This document shows, one piece after another, positions 7,482 through 15,516 of a stretch of DNA of 35,870 bases. Under the pieces are notes generated by a model. It had not been told where the DNA came from. It worked only from the letters and a program-made list of their open reading frames with translations, and made no database searches. Source of the stretch: Candidatus Alangreenwoodia gallinarii (GTDB lineage Bacteria > Bacillota > Clostridia > Peptostreptococcales > Anaerovoracaceae); assembly GCA_904398315.1 (NCBI GenBank), contig CAJFPD010000124.1, positions 1-35,870 on the forward strand. Direction: 5' to 3'. The number at the start of each line of letters is the position of its first letter. Position 1 is the first letter of the stretch. The translations under genes and the position numbers were made by a program.

Positions 7482-8072
7482 TTACAGATCCTTTAATACA
7501 AGATAGATATAGTCTCTGATATGGGCCTGGTCGCAGGTTACTCCGACGGGAACATTTCTGGTCAGGAACAGTCCTTCGAAGATAAGATAAAGATCAGAGG
7601 CGTAAAATTCAGGTTTCATCACATCCCGGATCTTTTGGGCCCGGATATGCATTCTCGTCTCTTCTACGAAATAGCGGAACAGATTGATTTTATTGAGCCG
7701 GATCATTTCGAATAAATCGTCGAATTCCTTATATGCGGATGACAGATTGATCGCTTTGTAGACGAAATCGACATGTCTGTTATCCTGAGCAAACAGGAAA
7801 AGGCTGACCATTCTCTCCTTGTAAGAAAGATTTTCAGGCAGGCTGTAAGCGTATTTTACCACATCCGCCTTATCCAGAGTGATTTTTACCACTTCGCGGT
7901 ACAATTCATTTTTGTCTTTGAAATGCCAGTAGATAGCTCCCCTCGTTACACCCGCATTTTCTGCGATCACAGTCAGCGAGGATTCCGCGTATCCCCTTTC
8001 AAAAAAACAGTCAAACGCAGATTTTAGGATCTTCTTTTTTGTAATCTGCGTATCTTCTTTTGATTTTCTCAT
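7482..8072 (-). CDS. TetR/AcrR-family transcriptional regulator
   Basis: 196 residues. The N-terminal helix-turn-helix (about 10-57) is typical: ITKKKILKSAFDCFFERGY, then SLTVIAENAGVTRGAIYWHF. The all-helical C-terminal ligand domain has no recognisable signature. AcrR-like members repress efflux pumps and are induced by lipophilic compounds, but no pump gene is adjacent; the nearest transporter is the EamA gene 1 kb away behind hisB, so its target is unknown. The gene lies in AT-rich DNA, flanked by about 250 and 415 bp of noncoding sequence. Start ATG 8072 with AAGGAAG upstream. A good promoter overlaps repeats that may be its own operator. Confidence 0.93.
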   Translation of the reverse strand: MRKSKEDTQITKKKILKSAFDCFFERGYAESSLTVIAENAGVTRGAIYWHFKDKNELYREVVKITLDKADVVKYAYSLPENLSYKERMVSLFLFAQDNRHVDFVYKAINLSSAYKEFDDLFEMIRLNKINLFRYFVEETRMHIRAQKIRDVMKPEFYASDLYLIFEGLFLTRNVPVGVTCDQAHIRDYIYLVLKDL

Positions 8073-8137
8073 TTACCGTCTTCCTTCTAAAATTTATATC
8101 AGAAGTCCTTGTTCTGCAGTTAATCTATTTTGTGATT

Positions 8138-8188
8138 ATTATAACATACATATTTCGATGCTTCAAATGCTTATTATTTCGATATGTA
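8138..8188 (-). promoter_or_regulatory. TetR-type gene promoter with overlapping repeats (candidate operator)
   Basis: Minus strand TTGAAG (8166-8161), 17-bp spacer, TATAAT (8143-8138). Around it lie an inverted pair TACATAT (8147-8153)/ATATGTA (8182-8188), a direct pair ATTTCGAT (8152-8159, 8176-8183) and a direct pair ATGCTT (8158-8163, 8167-8172). TetR-type proteins usually repress themselves through such sites. Confidence 0.6.
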
Positions 8189-8414
8189 ATCGAAACCGAC
8201 GAATATTTCCGATTTTCTCTTATTTTGAATAAACATGAAATGTATTTTTATGCATTAATAACATACAGACCTCTATACGGATATCGGAAAATCGGAAATA
8301 TAAAAATGTAAGATTATTACAAAATATTTTCATTTTATTTATGAAAATATTTTTACATTGATAAAAATATAACTATATATGCGGAATACTTACAGGATAT
8401 GAGGGTGAGAAAAC

Positions 8415-8475
8415 CCGGAGAAAGAAAAAGGAGAAGAAACAGGTAGAAATCAATTTTCTTTCCTGTTTCCTCTCC
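8415..8475 (-). terminator. upp terminator
   Basis: Minus-strand hairpin with 14-bp arms (8462-8475 and 8430-8443, one G-U pair) and an 18-nt loop, then CTTTTTCTTTCTCC. It lies 12 nt after the upp stop codon. Confidence 0.75.
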
Positions 8476-8487
8476 TCTTTTCCCTGT

Positions 8488-9186
8488 CTATCTGGTTCCG
8501 AAAATACGGTCACCCGCGTCGCCGAGGCCGGGACAGATATATGCGTTTTCATTGAGGCAGCGATCCAGCTGGCCTACGTAAAGAGGAACATCGGGATGCT
8601 GTTCTGTAAATTTTCTTACTCCTTCCGGAGCAGCGATGATGGATAGAAATTTGATCTGCTTTCCGCCTTTCTGTTTGATGAGACGGACGGCATCCACGGC
8701 AGAGCCTCCGGTGGCAAGCATGGGATCTGTGACGAGAATCATGCGTTCATCGATACTGGCAGGCAGTTTACAGTAATATTCGTGGGGTTCATGGGTGATC
8801 TCATCGCGGTACATGCCGATGTGCCCTACTTTAGCAGACGGTACGAGAGTGGGAATCCCTTCCACCATACCCAGACCGGCGCGCAGAATCGGAACGACTG
8901 CCATTTTTCTGCCGGAAATTACAGGTGTCAGGCAAGTTTCAACCGGTGTTTCTACTTCTATATTCTCCAGAGGAAGATCGCGCAGAGCTTCGTATCCCAT
9001 GAGCATGGCGATCTCCCCTACGATAGTACGGAACTCATTCGTACCTGTGCGGCGATTACGCAGAATAGATATTTTATGTTTCAGCAGCGGATGATTCAGA
9101 AAAATGACGGAATCGGCAAAAGAGATCTCCCCTCTCCTTTTTTCATTTCCGTCTGCTTCACGTTTTTTTTCAGTATTCTGATTCAT
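8488..9186 (-). CDS. upp: Uracil phosphoribosyltransferase
   Basis: 232 residues from the ATG at 9186, which has AGGAGG 5 nt upstream; a longer reading frame to 9348 is ignored because that part is the end of the AraC gene in another frame. The enzyme makes UMP from uracil and PRPP (pyrimidine salvage). Seen: [16 protein letters not shown], the [10 protein letters not shown] stretch, [14 protein letters not shown], the PRPP loop [15 protein letters not shown] and the C-terminal uracil-binding [14 protein letters not shown]. Odd: the conserved core begins near residue 25, so about 24 highly charged residues precede it, longer than the few residues usual before the first strand. The start overlaps the AraC gene by 17 nt, suggesting translational coupling. 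Confidence 0.96.
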   Translation of the reverse strand: MNQNTEKKREADGNEKRRGEISFADSVIFLNHPLLKHKISILRNRRTGTNEFRTIVGEIAMLMGYEALRDLPLENIEVETPVETCLTPVISGRKMAVVPILRAGLGMVEGIPTLVPSAKVGHIGMYRDEITHEPHEYYCKLPASIDERMILVTDPMLATGGSAVDAVRLIKQKGGKQIKFLSIIAAPEGVRKFTEQHPDVPLYVGQLDRCLNENAYICPGLGDAGDRIFGTR

Positions 9187-10174
9187 GTTTTCCTCCTTTT
9201 TTATGAATTTCCTTCTGCCTGTATTTCTTTTTTTCTTCCGTTCCTGCATTCTTAATATCCGGGTTTTTCCCGTTTTTTCTGCGGTACTGCGACGGCGGCA
9301 TGCCGTAGCTGGTTCGGAACAGTCGGTCGAAATAGCTGAGATCGTCAAAACCGCACGATACGGCGATACTGTTGACAGGATCTCCGGAAAGGATCAGACG
9401 GCGTGCAGCTGTCTCGAGACGATATTCCGTCAGATAACGGATGGGCGTCGTATCCAGATTTTTCTTGAAGCAGCGGATACATTCGCTTTTGCTGACATGG
9501 GCCGCATCGGCAATATCCTGAAGGGAGATTTTCTGCTGAAAATTGCTCTGTATATATCCCATCATCGTCCGGATGCGTTTCTGCGAATGAAGAACGGTGC
9601 GGGAAATAACCTGCTTCGGTACCTCCTTCTGATGCTGAATCATCATGAGCCAGATTCCGGAAACGGCGTTCTGTACCGCCAGTTCGTAGCCGAGTTCCTT
9701 TTTATCCTGGATAGAAAAAAGGCTGAGCAGAGTCCGGACTATTTCGCGATGCCAGCCGATGGATTCCAGAAAGAGGATATATGACAGTTCGGGATCTTCA
9801 ATCCACGGACCGACATAACTGCGGTAGATCGCGTTTGTCCGCGGTGCGATCAGTTCCGGCATCAGAAGAATCGTATACACCGTGGAGGAAGTGATCCCGT
9901 CCGGGCACCGGATCATATGCATCTCGTTGGCATTGATCCAGATTCCCTCCCCTTTTCTCAGAATGATGCGCCGGTCACCGATAAAGAATTCCGCCGGCTC
10001 ATCGATAACCACAGCGAACTCCATCTCAGGATGGCAGTGCCACTTGATATATCCCAGATCATATTTTTCTATTTCATTATGTATAAAGAACACAGGCAGA
10101 TCCAGCGGGTTACGTTCCAGAATCACCATTCCGTTGCTGTCTGTCGTCAAAGCTGTCGGGCGCTGAAATTCCAT
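9170..10174 (-). CDS. AraC-family regulator with N-terminal cupin domain
   Basis: 334 residues. The N-terminal half holds a cupin-like sensor (about 30-110, with [21 protein letters not shown] and a [13 protein letters not shown] stretch) and the C-terminal part (about 200-300) is the double helix-turn-helix AraC domain ([20 protein letters not shown] and [20 protein letters not shown], ending in [10 protein letters not shown]). Such regulators sense sugars or other small ligands. The last 35 residues are an unusual Lys-rich tail whose DNA carries the upp ribosome binding site, so regulator and upp form an overlapping pair. It is divergent from the MoxR-type operon across 163 bp and could regulate it; that is inference. 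Start ATG at 10174 with GAGG about 12 nt upstream. Confidence 0.9.
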   Translation of the reverse strand: MEFQRPTALTTDSNGMVILERNPLDLPVFFIHNEIEKYDLGYIKWHCHPEMEFAVVIDEPAEFFIGDRRIILRKGEGIWINANEMHMIRCPDGITSSTVYTILLMPELIAPRTNAIYRSYVGPWIEDPELSYILFLESIGWHREIVRTLLSLFSIQDKKELGYELAVQNAVSGIWLMMIQHQKEVPKQVISRTVLHSQKRIRTMMGYIQSNFQQKISLQDIADAAHVSKSECIRCFKKNLDTTPIRYLTEYRLETAARRLILSGDPVNSIAVSCGFDDLSYFDRLFRTSYGMPPSQYRRKNGKNPDIKNAGTEEKKKYRQKEIHKKGGKHESEY

Positions 10175-10337
10175 TTTGGAAATATCCTCATATTATCTGC
10201 GAATAACATTATACTTTCTATACAAATAATATTATATACTCTCTATATACTTCAATAGTACCGAAGATCATTCTTTCTGTCAATCTCCGGCCTGACAGCA
10301 GCGATGACGGAAAGGACAAAGGGAGGGATACTTAAAG
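10175..10337. promoter_or_regulatory. Divergent promoter region between AraC-type gene and MoxR-type operon
   Basis: 163 bp with a very AT-rich core (about 10195-10260). A TATAAT on the minus strand (10213-10208) could serve the AraC gene. On the plus side several TATACT-like hexamers occur, but no -35 partner stands out. A regulator divergent to its target is a common layout. Confidence 0.4.
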
Positions 10338-11972
10338 ATGTTAGCGAATGAAAATCTGTGGATAAAGGCGACGCACGGATATTTTCAGAACGAGGATCCG
10401 GCACTGCACGGTGTGACGGAATCCAGAGTGGATCTCGCAAAATTCCCGTATGATATCAGCGGCAGAAACAGCGGATTCGTTTCTATGAACGGTCTCATCG
10501 TAGCGAGTACTCTGGCACTGGTGCGCGGCAGTTATCATTATACGATGAATGAATCGTTCAACAGCGACAAGGAGAAAGTCATCTGGGCGGAGTACACTCC
10601 GGAAAAGGTAGACGGAAAAAAGACGGCCGTCTATCTCATGAAGATCAGAGTCAGGGAAGCGGAAGGAATCAATTATACCTATTCCAGAATTTCCTCCGCT
10701 GAGATCCTGCGCTACGATGCGAAGACTTATGAATTTTCTCCTGTCTGGACGGAGGAAGAACGGGAACAGATGGAATATGCTCCTGTCATCTCCTTTATTC
10801 CTGTCATTATCGCATCCTGCGCTCTGAATGCCGAACTGGAAAAGAGAGTCGTCAATCTGGGGCACCTGCCGGAAAACAAATACGCGGAAAATCCGAATCT
10901 CTACTGGCTCTGTCTCCACTTCTTCTCCACCCGCTCGGAATTTTACAGCCATATGAGCGATGTGACCGCTCTGGATGAAGAGGAAGTTCAGCTTTTCATT
11001 TCAAAATATCTCGAAAATCTCATCGGCTGGGATTTCAAAGATCTCTACAATGCCAGATTCAACATGACCTTCGGGGATATCAGCTATGAGCAGCTGGGAA
11101 AGGTATTTTCCGGAGAAGTGGACAGAAATTCGGAACTTGGAAAGCTGGTGCCGGATATCAATCTTGAGGATTACTACATCGATCCCAAGATCAAGGCGAT
11201 TGTGGATCTGATCGTGCTGGAAAAGGATTCTCACTTTCCGATCAATACCGGCATGCTGTACGGACCTCCTGCTTCAGGAAAATCCACCGCCGTCATGCTT
11301 ATGGCAAAGATGCTCGAACTTCCGTACGTTCCTGTTACTTTCAACAGCAATATCTCCATGGACGATCTGCTCGGCTCCTGGCAGCCTACGGAGGACGGCA
11401 AGATCCGTTTTGTGGAGAGCATGTTTGTACAGGCCTATCAGTCTCCGTCTGTGGTGGAATTTGTAGAATGCTATTACGTAAAACCTGGAGCCTGCGGAGA
11501 CCTGAACACCGCTCTGGATGAGACAGCTCAGATTACTCTTCCCAACGGAAAGATTATCTACCGCCATCCGGCCTGCTTTATCGTGGCGACGATGAACGCC
11601 GGAGAAAACGAAAACGAGTACCGCGCCGTAAGAGAACAGGATGTTTCGTTCGACCGCCGTTTTGAAGGCTTTAAGGAATATCTCGACTTTTTCAAGGAAG
11701 ATGTCTTCGCCGACATGATCCGCAGAAAGTCGGGATATGAGGATACTGATGAGATCCTGATGATGATCAAAGTCATGAAGGAAATGAACAAGAGCGCGGA
11801 GGAAACCGGCGACTGGCAGACGATCTACCCTTCCGCTATCATGAGATGGGCGCAGCACAGGAAATATAAGGATATTATTACGGCGGCGCGTGCAACGATT
11901 CTGCCGGCAGCGTCCAAGAATCTGGAAATACAGAAGGAAATCATGGACAGCATCCTGAATCATTACTGGTAA
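10338..11972 (+). CDS. MoxR/CbbQ-like AAA+ ATPase, first gene of the AAA-VWA-LRR operon
   Basis: 544 residues. The first 270 or so residues match nothing I recognise. The C-terminal half is an AAA_5-type ATPase: Walker A GPPASGKS (309-316), LLGSWQP, the Walker B region VVEFVE (372-377), sensor 1 in FIVATMNAGEN (Asn420) and arginine residues DRRF (439-442). The Walker B position has Val instead of the first Asp and keeps only Glu377. MoxR/CbbQ/NorQ ATPases work with a VWA-domain partner to insert metals or remodel protein complexes, and the next gene encodes such a partner, 41 nt downstream. The start has GGGAGG about 12 nt upstream. The client is not evident from the context. Confidence 0.85.
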   Translation: MLANENLWIKATHGYFQNEDPALHGVTESRVDLAKFPYDISGRNSGFVSMNGLIVASTLALVRGSYHYTMNESFNSDKEKVIWAEYTPEKVDGKKTAVYLMKIRVREAEGINYTYSRISSAEILRYDAKTYEFSPVWTEEEREQMEYAPVISFIPVIIASCALNAELEKRVVNLGHLPENKYAENPNLYWLCLHFFSTRSEFYSHMSDVTALDEEEVQLFISKYLENLIGWDFKDLYNARFNMTFGDISYEQLGKVFSGEVDRNSELGKLVPDINLEDYYIDPKIKAIVDLIVLEKDSHFPINTGMLYGPPASGKSTAVMLMAKMLELPYVPVTFNSNISMDDLLGSWQPTEDGKIRFVESMFVQAYQSPSVVEFVECYYVKPGACGDLNTALDETAQITLPNGKIIYRHPACFIVATMNAGENENEYRAVREQDVSFDRRFEGFKEYLDFFKEDVFADMIRRKSGYEDTDEILMMIKVMKEMNKSAEETGDWQTIYPSAIMRWAQHRKYKDIITAARATILPAASKNLEIQKEIMDSILNHYW

Positions 11973-12013
11973 AATCGACGGCAGGTCTTTGTGACCGGAA
12001 GAAGGTAAAAGCT

Positions 12014-13888
12014 ATGAGTGAAAAAAAACATCTGGTCTATATTCCGTCGATTCTGAAATCCGTTCAGGAGCATATGACACCGGCGGATTTCGTGTCGACG
12101 GAATCCGTACGGAAATACGTACAGGCGCGCATGCTCCGTGTCACTTCCAATATCAGGATTGAAGTTGTCTATGACGATGCGAATTATACGGACGGCAGAA
12201 AGATTCATCTCAACCCGTATTTTGCAGCCGAACACACCAGAAGCAATTTCGACGCTCTTCTCATGCTGCTGGGAAATGCATTTCATGAGACGCTTCACGT
12301 GATACATACCGATCTTGAAGTATGTCACAAGTATCATATCGGCTATATCAACGGGAAAAAAGTGCTGTACAGCAGCGGCGAATATTATCTCTACCGCAAG
12401 CTGCTGTCCGACGTCATGGAGGACTGCGCCGTAGAGTTCTGGGGAAAGCGGGAATATCCCGGAACTCTGAAAAAAAGTCTGGAATTTGCGGATATCATCA
12501 GTTACAATGCCGGAGCCGGCCTGCAGGATATGGCGGAGGAAGGGGCACGCCCCATTGAGATTCTGTTCCGCGCCTTCGTCATCTTCGGCGTCATGGATAT
12601 CGTGCCGGAATTTCCTCCGGAATATGCGTCTATGAAGACACTGTTCGAAGAATGCCGCCCTCTTCTGACGGCTGCACGCATCGCACAGAAGACGGCGGAC
12701 CGCTGCAGAATTGCAAATGATGTGTTCGAAATCATACGTCCCGTCATCGATAAATGCATGGAGGACGGCGAAAAATGTCCGGTCTTTCAACCGATTCAGC
12801 CTTCCACGCACAATCACTTCAACCGCGAAATGCAGAATTTCGCCAGTTTTCGGCGTGCCCGGCTGGATCAGTACGACCTGAAACTGGATATGGAAAAACT
12901 GGCAGAAGCGGCGGCCAAGGATGAATACGACAGAAAGATAGACCGCAGATATTCCGATCAGCTGGTCATGAGTATATCGAATCTGCAGGACGATGGTCTC
13001 GGCCCGTTCCATAATACGATAGAGATCGAGTACGTTCAGGCGAATCTTCCTCTTTTCGCCACTTACCGGGAAGCTTACACGCGGCGTGTCGTACGTCTGA
13101 CGCCGAAGATAAAGCTTCTGCTGAAGGGGCTTCTCTCTGTCGTTCAGAGAGAACAGGACGATACGATACGGAATCTGTATGCGGGCAACAGATATATCCA
13201 GCCTTTCCGGGCGGATAAGAAGTGCTGTGCTTACCGCAAGGCTCTTTCCGATGAAGCGGATCTTTTTCTCTATGTGATGGTTGACTCCTCCGGATCCATG
13301 GGAGTGGTCTCCGACTATGTGAAGGACGCTCTGACGATGTTTTACGAGGTCTGCAAAAAGATGAACGTTCCCATCACCATTGTGGCGCATACGGCGAACG
13401 CTAATGTCGTTACGATTCAGACACTCGTGGATGCAAATATGCGCAGCGGCGAAAACAACGGAATCGAGGGATTTGAACCGCGGGGCGGAACGAGAGACGG
13501 CGTGGCTCTCTCCTGCGCGGCAGAATATCTGAAATTCCGGAAAGAAGCTCAAAAGATCGTCATCGCCATCTCGGACGGAGAGCCGTGGCATACCTGTGAT
13601 CTGGACATCACGCCGGAACTTCTGCAGATCGCAAAATCGGCCAGACTGCGTCCGACGGATGCGAAGGAATTTTTCCGTGAGTACTCTAACTATTCGGCTG
13701 CAGATATCAAATCGGTCATCCGCAGCAGAGAAATCCATCCCATCGGCATCGCTCTGGCTCCTACGATGGAGCTTGCGAATCTTCTGAACTACAATCTGAG
13801 AGCGCTCTATCCCGAATCCTTCGCAACCGATATCGACCATCTGGCGAAAAAACTCGCGAAGGTTCTGGAAAAATACCTGTATGACTGA
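12014..13888 (+). CDS. HExxH plus von Willebrand A domain protein (CobT/NorD-like)
   Basis: 624 residues, no signal peptide or membrane segment, so cytoplasmic. The N-terminal part contains HETLHVIHTD (91-100), an HExxH motif, followed by LLSDVMEDCAVE (130-141) whose acidic residues could be a third metal ligand, as in the HE..H/ED..(V)E pattern of CobT- and NorD-type proteins. A helical middle (about 150-400) follows. The C-terminal VWA domain (about 416-620) has an intact MIDAS: VDSSGSMG (Asp424, Ser426, Ser428), Thr493 in GGTRDG and Asp521 in ISDGEPW. VWA proteins of this kind are partners of MoxR-type ATPases, here encoded 41 nt upstream. Binding site GAAGG precedes the ATG. Whether the HExxH site is catalytic or only binds metal is unknown. 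Confidence 0.85.
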   Translation: MSEKKHLVYIPSILKSVQEHMTPADFVSTESVRKYVQARMLRVTSNIRIEVVYDDANYTDGRKIHLNPYFAAEHTRSNFDALLMLLGNAFHETLHVIHTDLEVCHKYHIGYINGKKVLYSSGEYYLYRKLLSDVMEDCAVEFWGKREYPGTLKKSLEFADIISYNAGAGLQDMAEEGARPIEILFRAFVIFGVMDIVPEFPPEYASMKTLFEECRPLLTAARIAQKTADRCRIANDVFEIIRPVIDKCMEDGEKCPVFQPIQPSTHNHFNREMQNFASFRRARLDQYDLKLDMEKLAEAAAKDEYDRKIDRRYSDQLVMSISNLQDDGLGPFHNTIEIEYVQANLPLFATYREAYTRRVVRLTPKIKLLLKGLLSVVQREQDDTIRNLYAGNRYIQPFRADKKCCAYRKALSDEADLFLYVMVDSSGSMGVVSDYVKDALTMFYEVCKKMNVPITIVAHTANANVVTIQTLVDANMRSGENNGIEGFEPRGGTRDGVALSCAAEYLKFRKEAQKIVIAISDGEPWHTCDLDITPELLQIAKSARLRPTDAKEFFREYSNYSAADIKSVIRSREIHPIGIALAPTMELANLLNYNLRALYPESFATDIDHLAKKLAKVLEKYLYD

Positions 13889-13980
13889 TTACTGTGAATC
13901 CCCGCGAACAGACCCGCATATCTGCGGATACGGCAGAAACCCGGGTGTTACTTTTATCACGACGGAAAGGAGAAAATGAG

Positions 13981-15441
13981 ATGTCGGATAACACGAAATT
14001 CATCTGGACTGACGGTACATCGGATGAAATTACGCTGAATATGATAGATGACAATTTTACGGCGAGATATGGAAGACAGAAGACAGATCTCCGGGAGCTC
14101 TTCCTGGGAGACGATGTGAAGACGATTTCGTCTAACGCCTTCAAAATGTGCAAGAATCTGGAAAAAATACATATGTCTTCTAATATCGAAAAGATCGGTG
14201 CCTTCGCTTTCGCCTGGTGTGAAAAGCTGGAAGAAATCAACCTTCCGGATCACCTGGATACGATCAGCATATCCGCTTTCACGTTCTGCGGAAATCTGAA
14301 GAAAATACGGATTCCGGACAGTGTTACGCTGATCGACGACGAGGCTTTTTCCTACTGTACGAGTCTGGAGGAAGTCATACTGCCGAAAAATCTGAACTGT
14401 ATTTATGTCAGCGCCTTCATCAACTGCAAGAGTCTGCGCACGCTGCGGATTCCGGCCGGTACGGAGACAATCGAAAGTCAGGCCTTTGCAAACTGCACGA
14501 GTCTGGAAAGCGTTATCTTTGAGGACGGAGCGAAGCTAAAAGAAATCAGTTCCGGTGCTTTTTCCGACTGTCCGAAGCTGACTCTTGTCAATCAGACCGC
14601 TCTGAAGGAGCTGACTTCTGTCGGAGACCGGGCATTTGAGAACTGCGTATCTCTTACCTCTTTCATTCTGCCCGACAGTCTGACCTACATCGGCGGCAGC
14701 GCGTTTAAAAACTGTTTCGCTCTGTCGGGAGAGATAAAATTTCCTGCCGGGCTTAAGCGTCTCGCTCCGGATATTTTCCATAACTGTATCTCGCTGGAGT
14801 CGGCTGCTTTTATTCCGAAGGAAAAATACGTCGTAAAATCCGGTCTTTTTGCCGGATGTGAAAGCCTGAAAAAAGTGATCGGACTCAATAATGCCGTAGA
14901 GATTGAAGCCTGTGCTTTTATGGGCTGTACCGCTCTCGAAGAGATTCATCTCGGCGCCGGTCTGACCTCCATCGGAGACTGGGCTTTTAAGGGATGTCTC
15001 TCTCTGCATCTGGAAGTTCCGGAAACAACGGCAAAGATCGGAGAGGATGCTTTCGCCTATATCGCAGGCCTGTCCTACAGCGGTTCCGCAGAAGGTGCTT
15101 CATGGGGAGCTGCGGAGGGAGATCCGATGAATTTCACAAGCCGGCAGTATTTCAATACGGCAGGCCGGACCGTTTCCAAGGAAGAACAGCTTCGGCTGGT
15201 GGCATTTGATCTCGTCTGGTATCTTCAGTATCTGCATCGTCACGGAAAGATAGGAGATTCTCTGTTTGAACAGTATGAGCCCGGAATTCTGAAATATACC
15301 CGTGGTGATGACAATGAGTATGTTCTCGTCAACACGCTGTCCGGTTTCGATGATATTTACGGGACACAGGAATTTCCGCTGGATGCCGACATCGAAAAAT
15401 TCCGGGACCGCCTCTATATTTTTTCCAAGGAACTGGTATAG
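13981..15441 (+). CDS. Cytoplasmic BspA-type leucine-rich repeat (LRR_5) protein
   Basis: 486 residues from the ATG at 13981, which has AAAGGAG 8 nt upstream; a GTG-initiated frame from 13894 exists but has no binding site. Residues about 35-375 are about 13-14 repeats of the LRR_5/BspA type, with the recurring pattern I..xAFxxCxxLxxIxLPxxLxxI (for example AFSYCTSL, AFANCTSL, AFKGCLSL). The last 90 or so residues form a separate helical domain with VAFDLVWYLQYLHRHGKIGD and end at ELV. BspA-type repeats are common in secreted proteins of gut bacteria and protists, but this one has no signal peptide, membrane anchor or wall-sorting motif. It is the third gene after the AAA ATPase and the VWA protein, 92 nt downstream, so a recognition or scaffold part of that complex is a reasonable inference. 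Confidence 0.88.
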   Translation: MSDNTKFIWTDGTSDEITLNMIDDNFTARYGRQKTDLRELFLGDDVKTISSNAFKMCKNLEKIHMSSNIEKIGAFAFAWCEKLEEINLPDHLDTISISAFTFCGNLKKIRIPDSVTLIDDEAFSYCTSLEEVILPKNLNCIYVSAFINCKSLRTLRIPAGTETIESQAFANCTSLESVIFEDGAKLKEISSGAFSDCPKLTLVNQTALKELTSVGDRAFENCVSLTSFILPDSLTYIGGSAFKNCFALSGEIKFPAGLKRLAPDIFHNCISLESAAFIPKEKYVVKSGLFAGCESLKKVIGLNNAVEIEACAFMGCTALEEIHLGAGLTSIGDWAFKGCLSLHLEVPETTAKIGEDAFAYIAGLSYSGSAEGASWGAAEGDPMNFTSRQYFNTAGRTVSKEEQLRLVAFDLVWYLQYLHRHGKIGDSLFEQYEPGILKYTRGDDNEYVLVNTLSGFDDIYGTQEFPLDADIEKFRDRLYIFSKELV

Positions 15442-15468
15442 ATAAAAACGTTCCGAAGATGGAAGAAT

Positions 15469-15502
15469 TCCCCCGGCATCTGAACAGCCGGGGGGATTTT
15501 TT
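15469..15502 (+). terminator. Terminator of the AAA-VWA-LRR operon
   Basis: GC-rich 9-bp stem (15469-15477 with 15487-15495), 9-nt loop and a TTTTTT tract at 15497-15502. It lies 27 nt after the LRR gene stop and marks the operon end. Confidence 0.88.
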
Positions 15503-15516
15503 ATCACAGAGAACGA

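Larger units (their letters stand above)
8073..8487. other. AT-rich intergenic region between upp and the tetR-type gene (415 bp)
   Basis: No coding sequence is supported. The left part holds the TetR promoter and repeats; the right end holds the upp terminator. The middle (about 8200-8410) is strongly AT-rich and shows nothing I can name. Confidence 0.55.

Noticed and set aside
9187-9348. N-terminal extension of upp in the longest frame
   Set aside because: It is the AraC-type gene's 3' end read in another frame; the ATG at 9186 has a perfect ribosome binding site.
11963-13840. A minus-strand open frame of 625 codons opposite the HExxH-VWA gene
   Set aside because: No recognisable motif, Arg/His/Cys-rich composition and no ribosome binding site; the plus strand has a MIDAS and HExxH motif.
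10338-15441. Reading the AAA-VWA-LRR operon as a known anti-phage system
   Set aside because: No nuclease, protease of a known defence class, toxin or mobile-element context is present; the flanks are housekeeping and sporulation genes.
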